This document shows, one piece after another, positions 8,087 to 15,991 of a DNA stretch of 32,825 nt. Origin of the DNA: DATMXP01 sp964460935 (GTDB taxonomy: Bacteria; Acidobacteriota; Terriglobia; Terriglobales; Acidobacteriaceae); NCBI GenBank assembly GCA_964460935.1, contig CAYWSM010000374.1, positions 1 through 32,825 of the forward strand, given 5' to 3'. The position numbers were made by a program, and so were the translations under genes. Positions within the stretch are counted from its first letter, which is position 1. Every line of letters begins with the position of its first letter. The notes beneath the pieces are model-generated. The model was not told where the DNA came from. It did not search any database and worked only from the letters and a program-made list of their open reading frames with translations.

Positions 8087-11000
8087 TTAGAAATCGAACC
8101 TAAATCCGGCCTGAAGCTGACGCTTCGGATTTGCGCCGGTGGGATGCATAAAGTTTGCCGACTGAATATCTGCTCCAAACGATACGAAATTCGATCGATT
8201 GGTTACGTTATATGCCTCGAATAACAACGTCGCAGAATATCTTTCGTGAAATTTAAAAGTTCTCGACAAACGGGCGTCGATTTCAAAAATGTCTGTTCCC
8301 GTAAGCGAACCCTTCGAATAGCCGGCCGGATAACAAGCCTGGTAATAAGACGGGCAAGTCGCCACAAGCTGTCCTGAGCGTAGCGTCGTTGTCGCGGTGT
8401 ACGGGAGGCCTGTCCTGAAAGAGATGATCGGACTGACACTGATCTTTAGCGGTGCCATCAACAATCCGCTTATATTCAGATTGTGACGCGGGACATCTGA
8501 CGGCCCGTAGTCCTCGCAGTAGTTACAGGTGCTCAGCGGATTCGTCTGTTGAGTAGTGCTTGTCACTAGCCCGAATCCCTGAGCTACCGAATTGTCGTTC
8601 GCATACGTAAGGGTATATGCGGTTTGAATGGAATCGCCGCGGTGATCGCTGTAGTGAGCCTTGATCTGCAAACTATAGTTGTTGAAGTACCCTCCGTTGC
8701 TGAACGTATTAATGGAACTGAAATAGGGGTTGATAGGACTGTAGGTGACAGGATTAACATTCGAGTTAGTGTGGAGTATCTCGTCCGAACCGTGCACATA
8801 CACGAAATCCGCAGAAACCCCGGTAGAATTCCCGATCTGCCGTGCCACACCCATAGTTATCTGCATCGTTCTCGGATTCCTGTAATTCTCCGGGTAATTG
8901 ACGATCGCGGCTGGAAACGGACCATACTGGTCAGGAGGATTCAGCACAGCTGACGCGGGAAGCGCTGGAATTGTGTATGTAATTCCGCCAACGGTTATAT
9001 CTTCAGGCGAACCGTTTATTGGGAAACTTGGCAGCGTGTAGTTTGCCAGCGAATATGCGAGGATCTCTCGCACCGCATTCTGATATTGTCTTGGGACCCC
9101 GTTTTTACAAATCGTGCTCCCATAACAGTAAGGGTTCGTCGTGGCCGACGTCGCACTGAACTGGTCTATGGTTGTTGGAGTGAGCACATTGCCGTAATAC
9201 ACACCTCCAATATTGTGAGAGAGGTCATAAAACACGCCAAAGCCGCCCCGGATAACGGTGTTCCGCCCGTGCGGCGTCCATGCAAATCCGGCCCTGGGCT
9301 GCAAGTCACCAGTATCGTTATTGATGCGGTTGAGCAGTGGACTCGTCGGAAAGGTATTTACAATCTCGAGGTTATAACGGAGACCTAAATTCAGAGTCAG
9401 ATTGCCGGTAGCCTTGAAACTGTCCTGAATGTACAACCCTACTTGAGGAGCAGTGTTATCGTAAGACCACACGTTATTATCGGTGCGCGTGACCGAGTAG
9501 CTTAAGGGATATCCTATACAAGTAGTGTCGCACGGGTTATTTGTCCCAGGGTTAGGAACGGACGGATCGAAAGGTACATTCAATGTGCTAGGCATCGTAT
9601 AAGCCCCATTCGCAAGCCTGTCTTCACTCCTGGCGAGCTGATGACGCCGGGCTGCGTTGGCGCCTAGCTTGATCTCATGTTTTCCAGCGCTCAGTGTCAG
9701 GGTATCGGAAAAAAGCCAATCTCGTTCGCCCTGTCCGCCATAGAGGCTAGGACATCCTGTCAATACTCCGGGGCCGCCATAACTAACATTGGCGTACCAT
9801 CCCGTAGGATTGCCATACGGCGTTGAGCCGGGTTGTGAAGGATAGCCCGGGTAAGGTCCAAGCAACCCATAGGCATTGCAAGTAGCATTGTTATAGTTGC
9901 CTAGATAACTTACATTTACGACGTTGATGCGCGTTGGCGAAAGAATGTTTTGCCAGGTGGCCAGATAACTCTGTGACTCATTGCGCTTCGATACGCCATA
10001 TCCGAGCGGTCTGTAGGTGCCACCACTGATTCCGATTCCACTATTGCCTAAAATGTCATACTCGGTGTTTGCCCGAACCGTCAGGGAATTCTGCTCGTTG
10101 AGCTTCGCGTCTATTTTGGCTAATGCCAGATGCGTCACGGTCGTGAACGGAAATACACCGGTACTTGCCGCTGGAGTGGTAAATGCGTCTGGAACGACGA
10201 TCGGGACAGGCTGGTTCAGATTAAGAAATTCGTAACCGAGAAAATAGAAAAGCTTCTCTTTTTTAATAGGTCCGCCGATCATTCCGCCGACCCTCTGCTG
10301 AGAGTAATCCGGCTTATTGGGCTGTTTGGCCGGCAGGAAGTCTGGCGTCGCATTGAGTGCGGCATTTTGAAAGTAGCCATAGCCACGCCCATGAATTTGG
10401 TTAGCGCCGGAGCGTGTGGTCACATTCAGGAAGCCTGAGGACGAATTGTCGAACTCCGCCGACGCCTGTTGATTTACGACGGAAAACTCTTGTATCCAAT
10501 CTTGCGCCAGGTTCAAAAACAATGCTGAACTACTGTTATTCCACGACTCCATCGAACTTCCATCGACAATCACCTGATTCTGGAAGCTTGCGCTGGAACC
10601 AAATTGGACTGATGTTCCCGCTGGATTGACCACCACTCCAGGCGTTAACTGCGACAGCGAGGCAAATCCGCGGTTAAGGATAGGTAGATTATCCAACTCA
10701 CGCGTCTGGATCACGCGGGCGAGGTCGCTCTGCGTGGTTTCGATGAGGGGCACGGCACCCGTCACCTCCACCGTTTGCTCAGTTGATGCCACCGGCAGAT
10801 TAAAATCGATAACGACGGTTGTGCCCACTAAAAGTTCCTGATTGTGCTTAAGCACAGTCGCAAAGCCCGACTGCGATGCCTGGACGTCGTAGGTGCCAGG
10901 GTTCACATTGGGCACTACATATCTCCCGCTAGCATCCGAGTTTCGGACGGCGTGGATTCCCGTTTGCGTATTGGTAATCGTAACGATGGCGTTTGGGATA

Positions 11001-11146
11001 GCGGCGCCGCTTTGGTCCGCCACGGTTCCGGTAATGGTTACAGTACCAAGTTGTGCGTCCAGGGACGGAACCAATAGCAGAAGGCACAACAAAACAACAA
11101 ACGCATTGAACTTGATGCAACCATAATCGTTACAGATTTTGGACAT
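8087..11146 (-). CDS. TonB-dependent receptor with N-terminal carboxypeptidase-regulatory domain (Oar-like)
   Basis: A 1,019-residue outer-membrane protein. A signal peptide (residues 1-32, ending SLDAQ) is followed by a carboxypeptidase-regulatory beta-sandwich (about 35-115: 'GTVADQSGAAIPNAIVTI', 'SGRYVVPNVNPGTYDV'), then a plug-like region (about 145-260: 'LPILNRGFASLSQLTPG', 'VDGSSMESWNNSS') and a long beta-barrel ending in Phe (QAGFRFDF), the usual BamA-recognition C-terminus. This architecture is abundant in Acidobacteriota and imports large or scarce substrates using TonB energy. GGAGGGG six bases before the ATG fixes the start. It heads the minus-strand operon, and the shared regulatory element (11508-11587) lies about 360 bp upstream. 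The substrate is inferred to be an aromatic acid or polymer feeding the PDC pathway. Confidence 0.93.
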   Translation of the reverse strand: MSKICNDYGCIKFNAFVVLLCLLLLVPSLDAQLGTVTITGTVADQSGAAIPNAIVTITNTQTGIHAVRNSDASGRYVVPNVNPGTYDVQASQSGFATVLKHNQELLVGTTVVIDFNLPVASTEQTVEVTGAVPLIETTQSDLARVIQTRELDNLPILNRGFASLSQLTPGVVVNPAGTSVQFGSSASFQNQVIVDGSSMESWNNSSSALFLNLAQDWIQEFSVVNQQASAEFDNSSSGFLNVTTRSGANQIHGRGYGYFQNAALNATPDFLPAKQPNKPDYSQQRVGGMIGGPIKKEKLFYFLGYEFLNLNQPVPIVVPDAFTTPAASTGVFPFTTVTHLALAKIDAKLNEQNSLTVRANTEYDILGNSGIGISGGTYRPLGYGVSKRNESQSYLATWQNILSPTRINVVNVSYLGNYNNATCNAYGLLGPYPGYPSQPGSTPYGNPTGWYANVSYGGPGVLTGCPSLYGGQGERDWLFSDTLTLSAGKHEIKLGANAARRHQLARSEDRLANGAYTMPSTLNVPFDPSVPNPGTNNPCDTTCIGYPLSYSVTRTDNNVWSYDNTAPQVGLYIQDSFKATGNLTLNLGLRYNLEIVNTFPTSPLLNRINNDTGDLQPRAGFAWTPHGRNTVIRGGFGVFYDLSHNIGGVYYGNVLTPTTIDQFSATSATTNPYCYGSTICKNGVPRQYQNAVREILAYSLANYTLPSFPINGSPEDITVGGITYTIPALPASAVLNPPDQYGPFPAAIVNYPENYRNPRTMQITMGVARQIGNSTGVSADFVYVHGSDEILHTNSNVNPVTYSPINPYFSSINTFSNGGYFNNYSLQIKAHYSDHRGDSIQTAYTLTYANDNSVAQGFGLVTSTTQQTNPLSTCNYCEDYGPSDVPRHNLNISGLLMAPLKISVSPIISFRTGLPYTATTTLRSGQLVATCPSYYQACYPAGYSKGSLTGTDIFEIDARLSRTFKFHERYSATLLFEAYNVTNRSNFVSFGADIQSANFMHPTGANPKRQLQAGFRFDF

Positions 11147-11418
11147 AGCTCACCCCTCCAGCGTCTTGGCTCGGTTGATGGCTTGACTTTGTTGTTTACC
11201 GCCGTTGCGAGGCAACGTACGCCGCTCTTCGGAGCCGATGATGGTCTCGGCTTTCAACGAACCGCAGAAACAAGAGCCGCAATTGGGAAGTCCGTCACGA
11301 CCTTGAGCGACTTCAAAATACGAACATCATTTCTAATCGCTCATGATGGACCAATGCATTCTGTTTTGACGCGGCCGGAGTAACACAACCCTGCGAACCG
11401 GCGCTGCGCTGGATTTGT

Positions 11419-11436
11419 CATTCAATCCATTGAATG
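11419..11436. promoter_or_regulatory. Operator-like palindrome in the receptor leader
   Basis: CATTCAAT-CC-ATTGAATG is a perfect 8-bp inverted repeat with a 2-base centre, the right size for a dimeric regulator. It lies 273 bp upstream of the receptor start. No second perfect copy was found in the window. Confidence 0.35.
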
Positions 11437-11507
11437 CTTCCGGTACACCACAAAAGTTCATGACAGCAGCGAATCCCCGATCCCCACAAATGCTCAACAA
11501 CATGCAA

Positions 11508-11587
11508 GTAAATACGCCAAACTAGCTCTTTGCACAATTCGTAAGAATTGATCTCTGGAAATTTATGTATAACGACAGATGATTAAT
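11508..11587. promoter_or_regulatory. Shared regulatory element, copy 1 (upstream of the receptor operon)
   Basis: Three blocks match copy 2 at 14295-14375: GTAAATACG (11508-11516), a block from CACAATTCGTAAGAA through TGATCT and TGG (11533-11558), and AGATGATTAAT (11577-11587). The middle and right blocks keep exactly the same spacing in both copies. The core AATTC-GTAA-GAATT is a perfect palindrome, as expected of a LysR-type binding site. On the minus strand, TTGTGC followed by GTATTTAC could form a promoter for the receptor operon. Confidence 0.65.
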
Positions 11588-11712
11588 CTTCGTGTAAACA
11601 ACTGCCAATCCCGCCCCACTGCATTGGCGTCTTGAGGCAGCGAATTGGTTCGTCCCAAAACCTGAACATAGATTGAAGAGCATCTCGTGTTGCGAGGTAA
11701 ATTGCTTACAGT

Positions 11713-12237
11713 CTATTTGGGAATCCCGGAATCGGCGCGCCTGCCATGCGCTACTGTGAGTGATTTCCACTCCCGTCCGGCAAATTGCTTGGCAAGATAG
11801 ACGATCTGTCCCACGTGATAGCTGGCATGTGTAACCTGGCGATTAATTGCTTGTACAACCGCATGTGGTTCCGAACGGATGGTCACAATACGATCCAAAT
11901 CCTCGTCCGTCAGTGACGACAAGCTATCAAGCGCGCAATGCCACCCAGCCTCCCACAGCAGCATCAGTTCATCTCGGGTCTTCGGAGGTTCAACGAATTC
12001 CGAATTGTAGTCCCGGTCGGGCTTCTCGCCGTCGCTGGTCAAGAAATCCGTCCAGCGCGAACGCATATTGCCGGATAGATGCTTCACCAGAATTGCAATT
12101 GAATTCGATCTCTCGCCCGGAGCCGCGAATAGAGCCTCGTCCGTTATCTGTTCCATCGCACGTTCTGCCTGGCGTTTGTAGTAACGAAAACGTTCGGCCA
12201 CATCTTTGATGTATGAAGTCGTGAATTCTACGGGCAT
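11713..12237 (-). CDS. DinB-superfamily (DUF1572-like) protein, possible thiol-dependent transferase or isomerase
   Basis: A 174-residue four-helix-bundle protein of the DinB/YfiT-like superfamily. Conserved His residues appear at the expected positions: 'ILVKHLSGNMRSRWTDFL' and 'THASYHVGQIVYLAKQ', the three-His metal site of the fold. The 'NMRSRWTDFLTSDGEKPDRD' stretch is typical of the DUF1572 branch. Known members include mycothiol-dependent maleylpyruvate isomerase and bacillithiol S-transferases. GGGAGAG precedes the ATG at 12237. It starts 21 bp after galB ends, so the two are almost certainly co-transcribed. The host makes bacillithiol (bshA at 30478), so a thiol-dependent step acting on a pathway intermediate is plausible but unproven. 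Confidence 0.8.
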   Translation of the reverse strand: MPVEFTTSYIKDVAERFRYYKRQAERAMEQITDEALFAAPGERSNSIAILVKHLSGNMRSRWTDFLTSDGEKPDRDYNSEFVEPPKTRDELMLLWEAGWHCALDSLSSLTDEDLDRIVTIRSEPHAVVQAINRQVTHASYHVGQIVYLAKQFAGREWKSLTVAHGRRADSGIPK

Positions 12238-12258
12238 TTGAACTCTCCCATTGCCTCT

Positions 12259-12981
12259 TCAGCGCAATTCGTCCGCGACCTGTGGGAAGACCCGCTCATA
12301 GGCCTCTCCATATTTCATGCTTTTTCGATCTGAATTCCGTGCACCTTGCGATCCTCGCTGGAGAGCCACCCTTTCGTAGTAATTCCACAGGTGCTCCTGG
12401 GCAGACATCACCTTAAACGCTGCATACTTCTTCTCCCATACCGGAGTCACGTCAAGCAAAACCTGCGGCTTCCATCCGCATTGCTCCGGCTGATGTGGCT
12501 CGAAAAGAAACACCGGCGGCGCACCGAGAACCAGAGACTCAGGTTCATGGCCATGCGCTTGCGCAACAATTCGCGCCTCTTGTGCAACGTGAGTCGCCAT
12601 CGGATGATCGAAGTTGTACGGATCTTTCAGTGAGTGCGTAAGCACAAATTCCGGTCGGATCTGGCGATAGATTCCTGCCAGCTTTAGCAATGCTTCGTCG
12701 GACACTCGTAACGGATAATCACCAAGGTCGAAGAAGTGCATATGCGCTACACCGAGGACTTCCGCTGCCCGCAATGCCTCTTCTTTTCTGGCTGCCTTTA
12801 CTTTTTCCAACGTCATCCCCATTTGCAACCATAGTTTTGCAGATTCTCCGCGCTCGCCAAACGACAGGCAGACCACCTCAATCTGCCAACCCCGTGACGC
12901 GTACAAAGCGATCGCGCCTCCAGCCCGCCACACGAAATCGGCTGAATGTGCACTCACTACAAGAGCTGTTCTATCTGCCAT
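12259..12981 (-). CDS. galB: 4-Oxalomesaconate hydratase (PIG-L/LmbE family)
   Basis: A 240-residue PIG-L-fold zinc enzyme. The N-terminus 'VVSAHSADFVWRAGGAIAL' carries the metal-binding His12 and Asp15 (AHSAD, instead of the AHPDD of sugar deacetylases). 'VVCLSFGERGESAKLW', 'FFDLGDYPLR' and 'PYNFDHPMATH' (His126, His131) follow. This combination is what I know from GalB of gallate degradation, which hydrates 4-oxalomesaconate to 4-carboxy-4-hydroxy-2-oxoadipate, rather than from N-acetylglucosaminyl deacetylases. AAAGGGAAAC precedes the ATG. It lies between the dehydrogenase gene (65 bp upstream) and the DinB-like gene. Its product is the substrate of the RraA-like aldolase encoded at 4552-5229, linking the two operons. 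Cytoplasmic. Confidence 0.88.
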   Translation of the reverse strand: MADRTALVVSAHSADFVWRAGGAIALYASRGWQIEVVCLSFGERGESAKLWLQMGMTLEKVKAARKEEALRAAEVLGVAHMHFFDLGDYPLRVSDEALLKLAGIYRQIRPEFVLTHSLKDPYNFDHPMATHVAQEARIVAQAHGHEPESLVLGAPPVFLFEPHQPEQCGWKPQVLLDVTPVWEKKYAAFKVMSAQEHLWNYYERVALQRGSQGARNSDRKSMKYGEAYERVFPQVADELR

Positions 12982-13046
12982 GTTTCCCTTTTGTTGATCA
13001 TGATTCTCGCCTGCGGATTGGCCGGTTCTGCTCGCAAGTTCTTACA

Positions 13047-14081
13047 TTAAGTGCTCTCTCCGGCGTAGGCTTGGTGAGATTGCCTGCCGTCAACAAGGAG
13101 ACACTCACGCGGTGGAGATCCGCCTTTGAGAATCGCGATCACAGATTCGGCGGCGCTTTGATTACCTCTGGCCAACCCTTCAATCGTTGACCCCGCGGCA
13201 TGTGGTGTCAGGACTACATTTGACAATGCCCGTAATCTCTCGGCGGTCTCGCGATGAGCGTAGTCGTGCTCCCCCAGGAACACGTCTAGTCCCGCTCCGG
13301 CGATGCGCTTGCACGAAAGCGCGTCCAACAGCGCTGCTTCATCGATTAATTCACCTCGAGCAGTGTTAATCAGAATCGCCGACGATTTCATCGACGATAG
13401 CGCAGCTTCGTTAATCATGTTCCGCGAAGTTTTCGCCAACGGCACATGCAAGCTGATGTAGTCACTCTGCTTCAGCAGATCTGCGAAACCGACAAGAGTG
13501 ATATTGTTTGTTCTGGCATAAAGCAAGTCTGGCCGTTCGTCATAAGCCAGAGTATTTGTCTCGAACCCTTTGAGCCGTTGCGCTACCGCCCGCCCGATCC
13601 GTCCGAGCCCGATCAATCCCACCGTCTTACGGTAGAGTTCGGCTCCCTTAAGAACGCCCCAGTTACCGGAGCGAATCCGATTATCGTATTCGAACATCCT
13701 GCGACCCACGGCGAGCATAAGTGCGATAGTGTAGTCCGCGACTGATTCTTCATTGCCACCTCTGCCTACCGTCACAACACGTCCCAGTTCCTTTGCTGCA
13801 ACAAGATCAACTTGGTCGAAGCCAAGGCCGCGGCGTGCGATGACATGTAGTCGTGGAAACCTCTCCAGCAACTCACGAGTGACTGGGACGCTTCCCAGAA
13901 TCCATGCATCCGCATCTTCGAGCAAATGGAACAATTGCTCCTGGGATAATATGGTGTCAGGCTTGCCGGGCGGAAGATCAGCGACAATCACTTGGCAGCC
14001 ATTTGCTTCGAGAAAAGCGATCGCTGCGAGATCGAAAAAGCGAACTGTCACTACAACCTTTCTGGATATTGCAGCGGCCAA
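13047..14081 (-). CDS. D-isomer-specific 2-hydroxyacid dehydrogenase
   Basis: A 344-residue NAD(P)-dependent dehydrogenase. It has the glycine-rich loop in 'VGLIGLGRIGRAVAQRL', 'GRGGNEESVADYTIALML', the catalytic Arg in 'INTARGEL', the Asp/Glu region 'AGAGLDVFLGEHDY' and the catalytic His in 'VVLTPHAAGST'. The family interconverts 2-keto and D-2-hydroxy acids (glyoxylate/hydroxypyruvate reductases, phosphoglycerate dehydrogenases); the sequence does not reveal the substrate. A TTG start at 14081 with AGGAG eight bases upstream is preferred. It heads the dehydrogenase-galB-DinB operon and is transcribed divergently from the MFS permease. In context it may reduce a keto-acid intermediate or act on an upstream substrate. 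Confidence 0.85.
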   Translation of the reverse strand: MAAAISRKVVVTVRFFDLAAIAFLEANGCQVIVADLPPGKPDTILSQEQLFHLLEDADAWILGSVPVTRELLERFPRLHVIARRGLGFDQVDLVAAKELGRVVTVGRGGNEESVADYTIALMLAVGRRMFEYDNRIRSGNWGVLKGAELYRKTVGLIGLGRIGRAVAQRLKGFETNTLAYDERPDLLYARTNNITLVGFADLLKQSDYISLHVPLAKTSRNMINEAALSSMKSSAILINTARGELIDEAALLDALSCKRIAGAGLDVFLGEHDYAHRETAERLRALSNVVLTPHAAGSTIEGLARGNQSAAESVIAILKGGSPPRECLLVDGRQSHQAYAGEST

Positions 14082-14294
14082 TTAGTTCGCTCCTGCATTC
14101 ATATTTCAAGCTTTCTTTTCGCTCGGCAGAAGAACAACTTTTCGTTCTGTGCTTTATCGATTACAAGCTGAACCGCCAGTGGTTTTTGGCGATGCTCGTC
14201 TCAATTTTTGCGAATCACCCACCTAGACAATTTCTTTTTGCCCGTTGAAACCCTGCAATCGTTTTGGAAGTGCAGCCGAGCGCGGCATACGAAC

Positions 14295-14375
14295 GTAAAT
14301 ACGACAATTCGGCCCGGTCACACAATTCGTAAGAACTGATCTGTGGCTGTTTGCAAATCGAAATAGATGATTAAT
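14295..14375. promoter_or_regulatory. Shared regulatory element, copy 2 (divergent permease/dehydrogenase promoter)
   Basis: It has the same three blocks as copy 1: GTAAATACG (14295-14303), CACAATTCGTAAGAA...TGATCT...TGG (14321-14346) and AGATGATTAAT (14365-14375). From 14321 to 14375 the two copies align without gaps, about 41 of 55 bases identical. The palindrome AATTC-GTAA-GAACT is centred about 77 bases before the predicted permease transcription start, and the right block abuts its -35. That is the arrangement expected of LysR-type activators. Confidence 0.65.
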
Positions 14376-14400
14376 GAATAGCGCGGAACTCCGCTATACT
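14371..14400 (+). promoter_or_regulatory. Predicted sigma-70-type promoter of the MFS permease
   Basis: TATACT (14395-14400) is a good -10. Eighteen bases upstream is a poor -35 (TTAATG, 14371-14376) that overlaps the end of the shared element, consistent with an activator-dependent promoter. A long leader (~100 bp) precedes the ATG. Confidence 0.45.
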
Positions 14401-14502
14401 TCCGCGGTTTTCGTGGGGACGCGATAGTGCGTTGCCGCAGCATCGGCGTAAGCGGCTGGGCTCAACCACAAGTCAAATTATACGAATGGGTCGAACTACA
14501 TT

Positions 14503-15879
14503 ATGTCTGAACCAAATGGTCTGACTCTGACAAGCAGTGCCGAGAACTACGCCTTCCGCAAAGTCACCGCGCGATGCGTACCTTTGCTGTTTGTGTGCTT
14601 TGTCTTGAACTACGTGGATCGAACGAACATCGGTTTCGCTCAATTGAGGATGAGCAGCGATTTAGGGATCAGCAATCTGCAGTACGGCCTGGGAGCAAGC
14701 ATCTTCTTTGTCAGTTATTCCCTGTTTGCGATCCCCAGTAATCTTCTGATGGCGAAGATCGGAGCACGAAAGCTCATTTGTGGATGCCTGTTTCTTTGGG
14801 GCCTTATTGCTGCGGGAACGATGTTTGTTCGCACACCCGCCCAGTATTACATTATTCGATTCTTGCTAGGCGTGGTCGAATCTGGTTTTTTCCCGGGGGT
14901 TATTTTTTATTTCACAAAGTGGTATCCCACCGATCGACGGGCAAGCGCAACCGGCATCTTTCAATCAGCGACGGTCGTTGCAGGGGTGGTCTCGGGTGTT
15001 CTGTCAGCATCGCTGATGACTTACATGAACAGTTACTGGGGATTGCATGGATGGCAATGGATGTTTTTGCTAGAGGGACTTCCGAGTTCGATTGTGGGAA
15101 TTCTTGTTTTTTTCTATCTTGACGATGCTCCTCAGGACGCGCGGTGGTTGTCGAACGAGGACAAGAACCTGATTCTGGCCGCCCTGGCGAGAGATCCCGC
15201 CGCAGCGAAAGGACGACAAACGTTCGGCGAAGCGGTGAAAGACTGGAGAGTTTACCTGTTGGGATTGATCTTTTTCCTCGCGGTAATTGGGACTTATGTC
15301 CTGGCCTTCTGGCAGCCAGCAATGATCAAGGGATTGGGCATCGCAAGCATAATGAAGATCGGCCTTTATTCGACCATTCCCGCGATTGCTGCCGTCATTG
15401 CAAAGATATGGATCGGCGCGCACTCCGATTCGCAAAAGGAATTAGGTTGGCACTTCGCGGTTCCAGCATTCGCGGGAGCCTTGGGAATGGTGTTGATACC
15501 ACTATTTCCACACAATCCTTTGCTGGGAATTGCTTGCCTCACTCTTGCAACTGCCGGTGTCCACGGATGTATTCCGGTCTTCTGGTCCGTTCCAGGATTG
15601 TATCTATCGGGTACAGCCGCGGCGGGAGGAATCGCCCTGATCAGCACGATCGGAAATATCGCCGGCGTAGTTGGTCCGGCATTTCTGGGGTTCGTCAAAG
15701 GAACAACAGGGTCTTTCGATATTGGTCTATATGTACTCGGCGCTCTCCTGATCACGGGCGGTGTTTTGGTACTCGTCTTGGTTTCCACTGGAACGAAGGC
15801 GGCAAAATCACGGGGTTTTCTCGCATCAGGCCCTTTCGAGGACACTAGTCCGCTGCTCGCGGACCCTGATGGCAAGTAA
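14503..15879 (+). CDS. MFS permease, anion:cation symporter family (aromatic or organic acid uptake)
   Basis: A 458-residue inner-membrane transporter with about 12 hydrophobic segments. The first helix region 'NYVDRTNIGFAQLRMSSDLG' is the signature of the anion:cation symporter family, and 'LLGVVESGFFPGVIFYFTKWY' followed by 'RRASATGIFQSA' is its helix 4-5 pattern. Members carry phthalate, tartrate, gallate and protocatechuate-type acids with protons. The C-terminus is cytoplasmic and unremarkable. It is divergent from the dehydrogenase-galB operon and separated by 112 bp from the downstream LysR gene. Together with the TonB receptor it gives a complete two-membrane uptake route. Substrate inferred from context. 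Confidence 0.9.
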   Translation: MSEPNGLTLTSSAENYAFRKVTARCVPLLFVCFVLNYVDRTNIGFAQLRMSSDLGISNLQYGLGASIFFVSYSLFAIPSNLLMAKIGARKLICGCLFLWGLIAAGTMFVRTPAQYYIIRFLLGVVESGFFPGVIFYFTKWYPTDRRASATGIFQSATVVAGVVSGVLSASLMTYMNSYWGLHGWQWMFLLEGLPSSIVGILVFFYLDDAPQDARWLSNEDKNLILAALARDPAAAKGRQTFGEAVKDWRVYLLGLIFFLAVIGTYVLAFWQPAMIKGLGIASIMKIGLYSTIPAIAAVIAKIWIGAHSDSQKELGWHFAVPAFAGALGMVLIPLFPHNPLLGIACLTLATAGVHGCIPVFWSVPGLYLSGTAAAGGIALISTIGNIAGVVGPAFLGFVKGTTGSFDIGLYVLGALLITGGVLVLVLVSTGTKAAKSRGFLASGPFEDTSPLLADPDGK

Positions 15880-15947
15880 AGCGGGTCTCGCAGATATTGT
15901 CTTAACCAGAAGCTTTCGCGCTGTTTTGCTCGGATTCAGGACAGTTC

Positions 15948-15976
15948 TTGTCCAAATTCGTTTTTGCGGCTACTAT
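15948..15976 (+). promoter_or_regulatory. Predicted promoter of the LysR gene
   Basis: TTGTCC (15948-15953) and TACTAT (15971-15976) are separated by exactly 17 bases. The start would fall only a few bases before ATG 15992, so the mRNA may be nearly leaderless. There is no obvious Shine-Dalgarno. Confidence 0.5.
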
Positions 15977-15991
15977 ACGCTGCACAGAAAC

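Larger units (their letters stand above)
11147..11712. promoter_or_regulatory. Long leader/promoter region of the receptor operon
   Basis: No gene fits in these ~560 bp. On the minus strand it is upstream of the TonB receptor. It holds a 6-bp hairpin (CGTTGC-GAG-GCAACG, 11203-11217), a perfect 8-bp palindrome (11419-11436) and the shared regulatory element (11508-11587). The receptor mRNA probably has a long 5' leader. Confidence 0.5.
14082..14502. promoter_or_regulatory. Divergent promoter region between the dehydrogenase operon and the MFS permease
   Basis: These 421 bp hold no gene. They contain the second copy of the shared element (14295-14375) and a permease promoter (14371-14400). A direct repeat ACAATTCG at 14304 and 14322 (18 bp apart) suggests an additional half-site. 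Confidence 0.6.
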
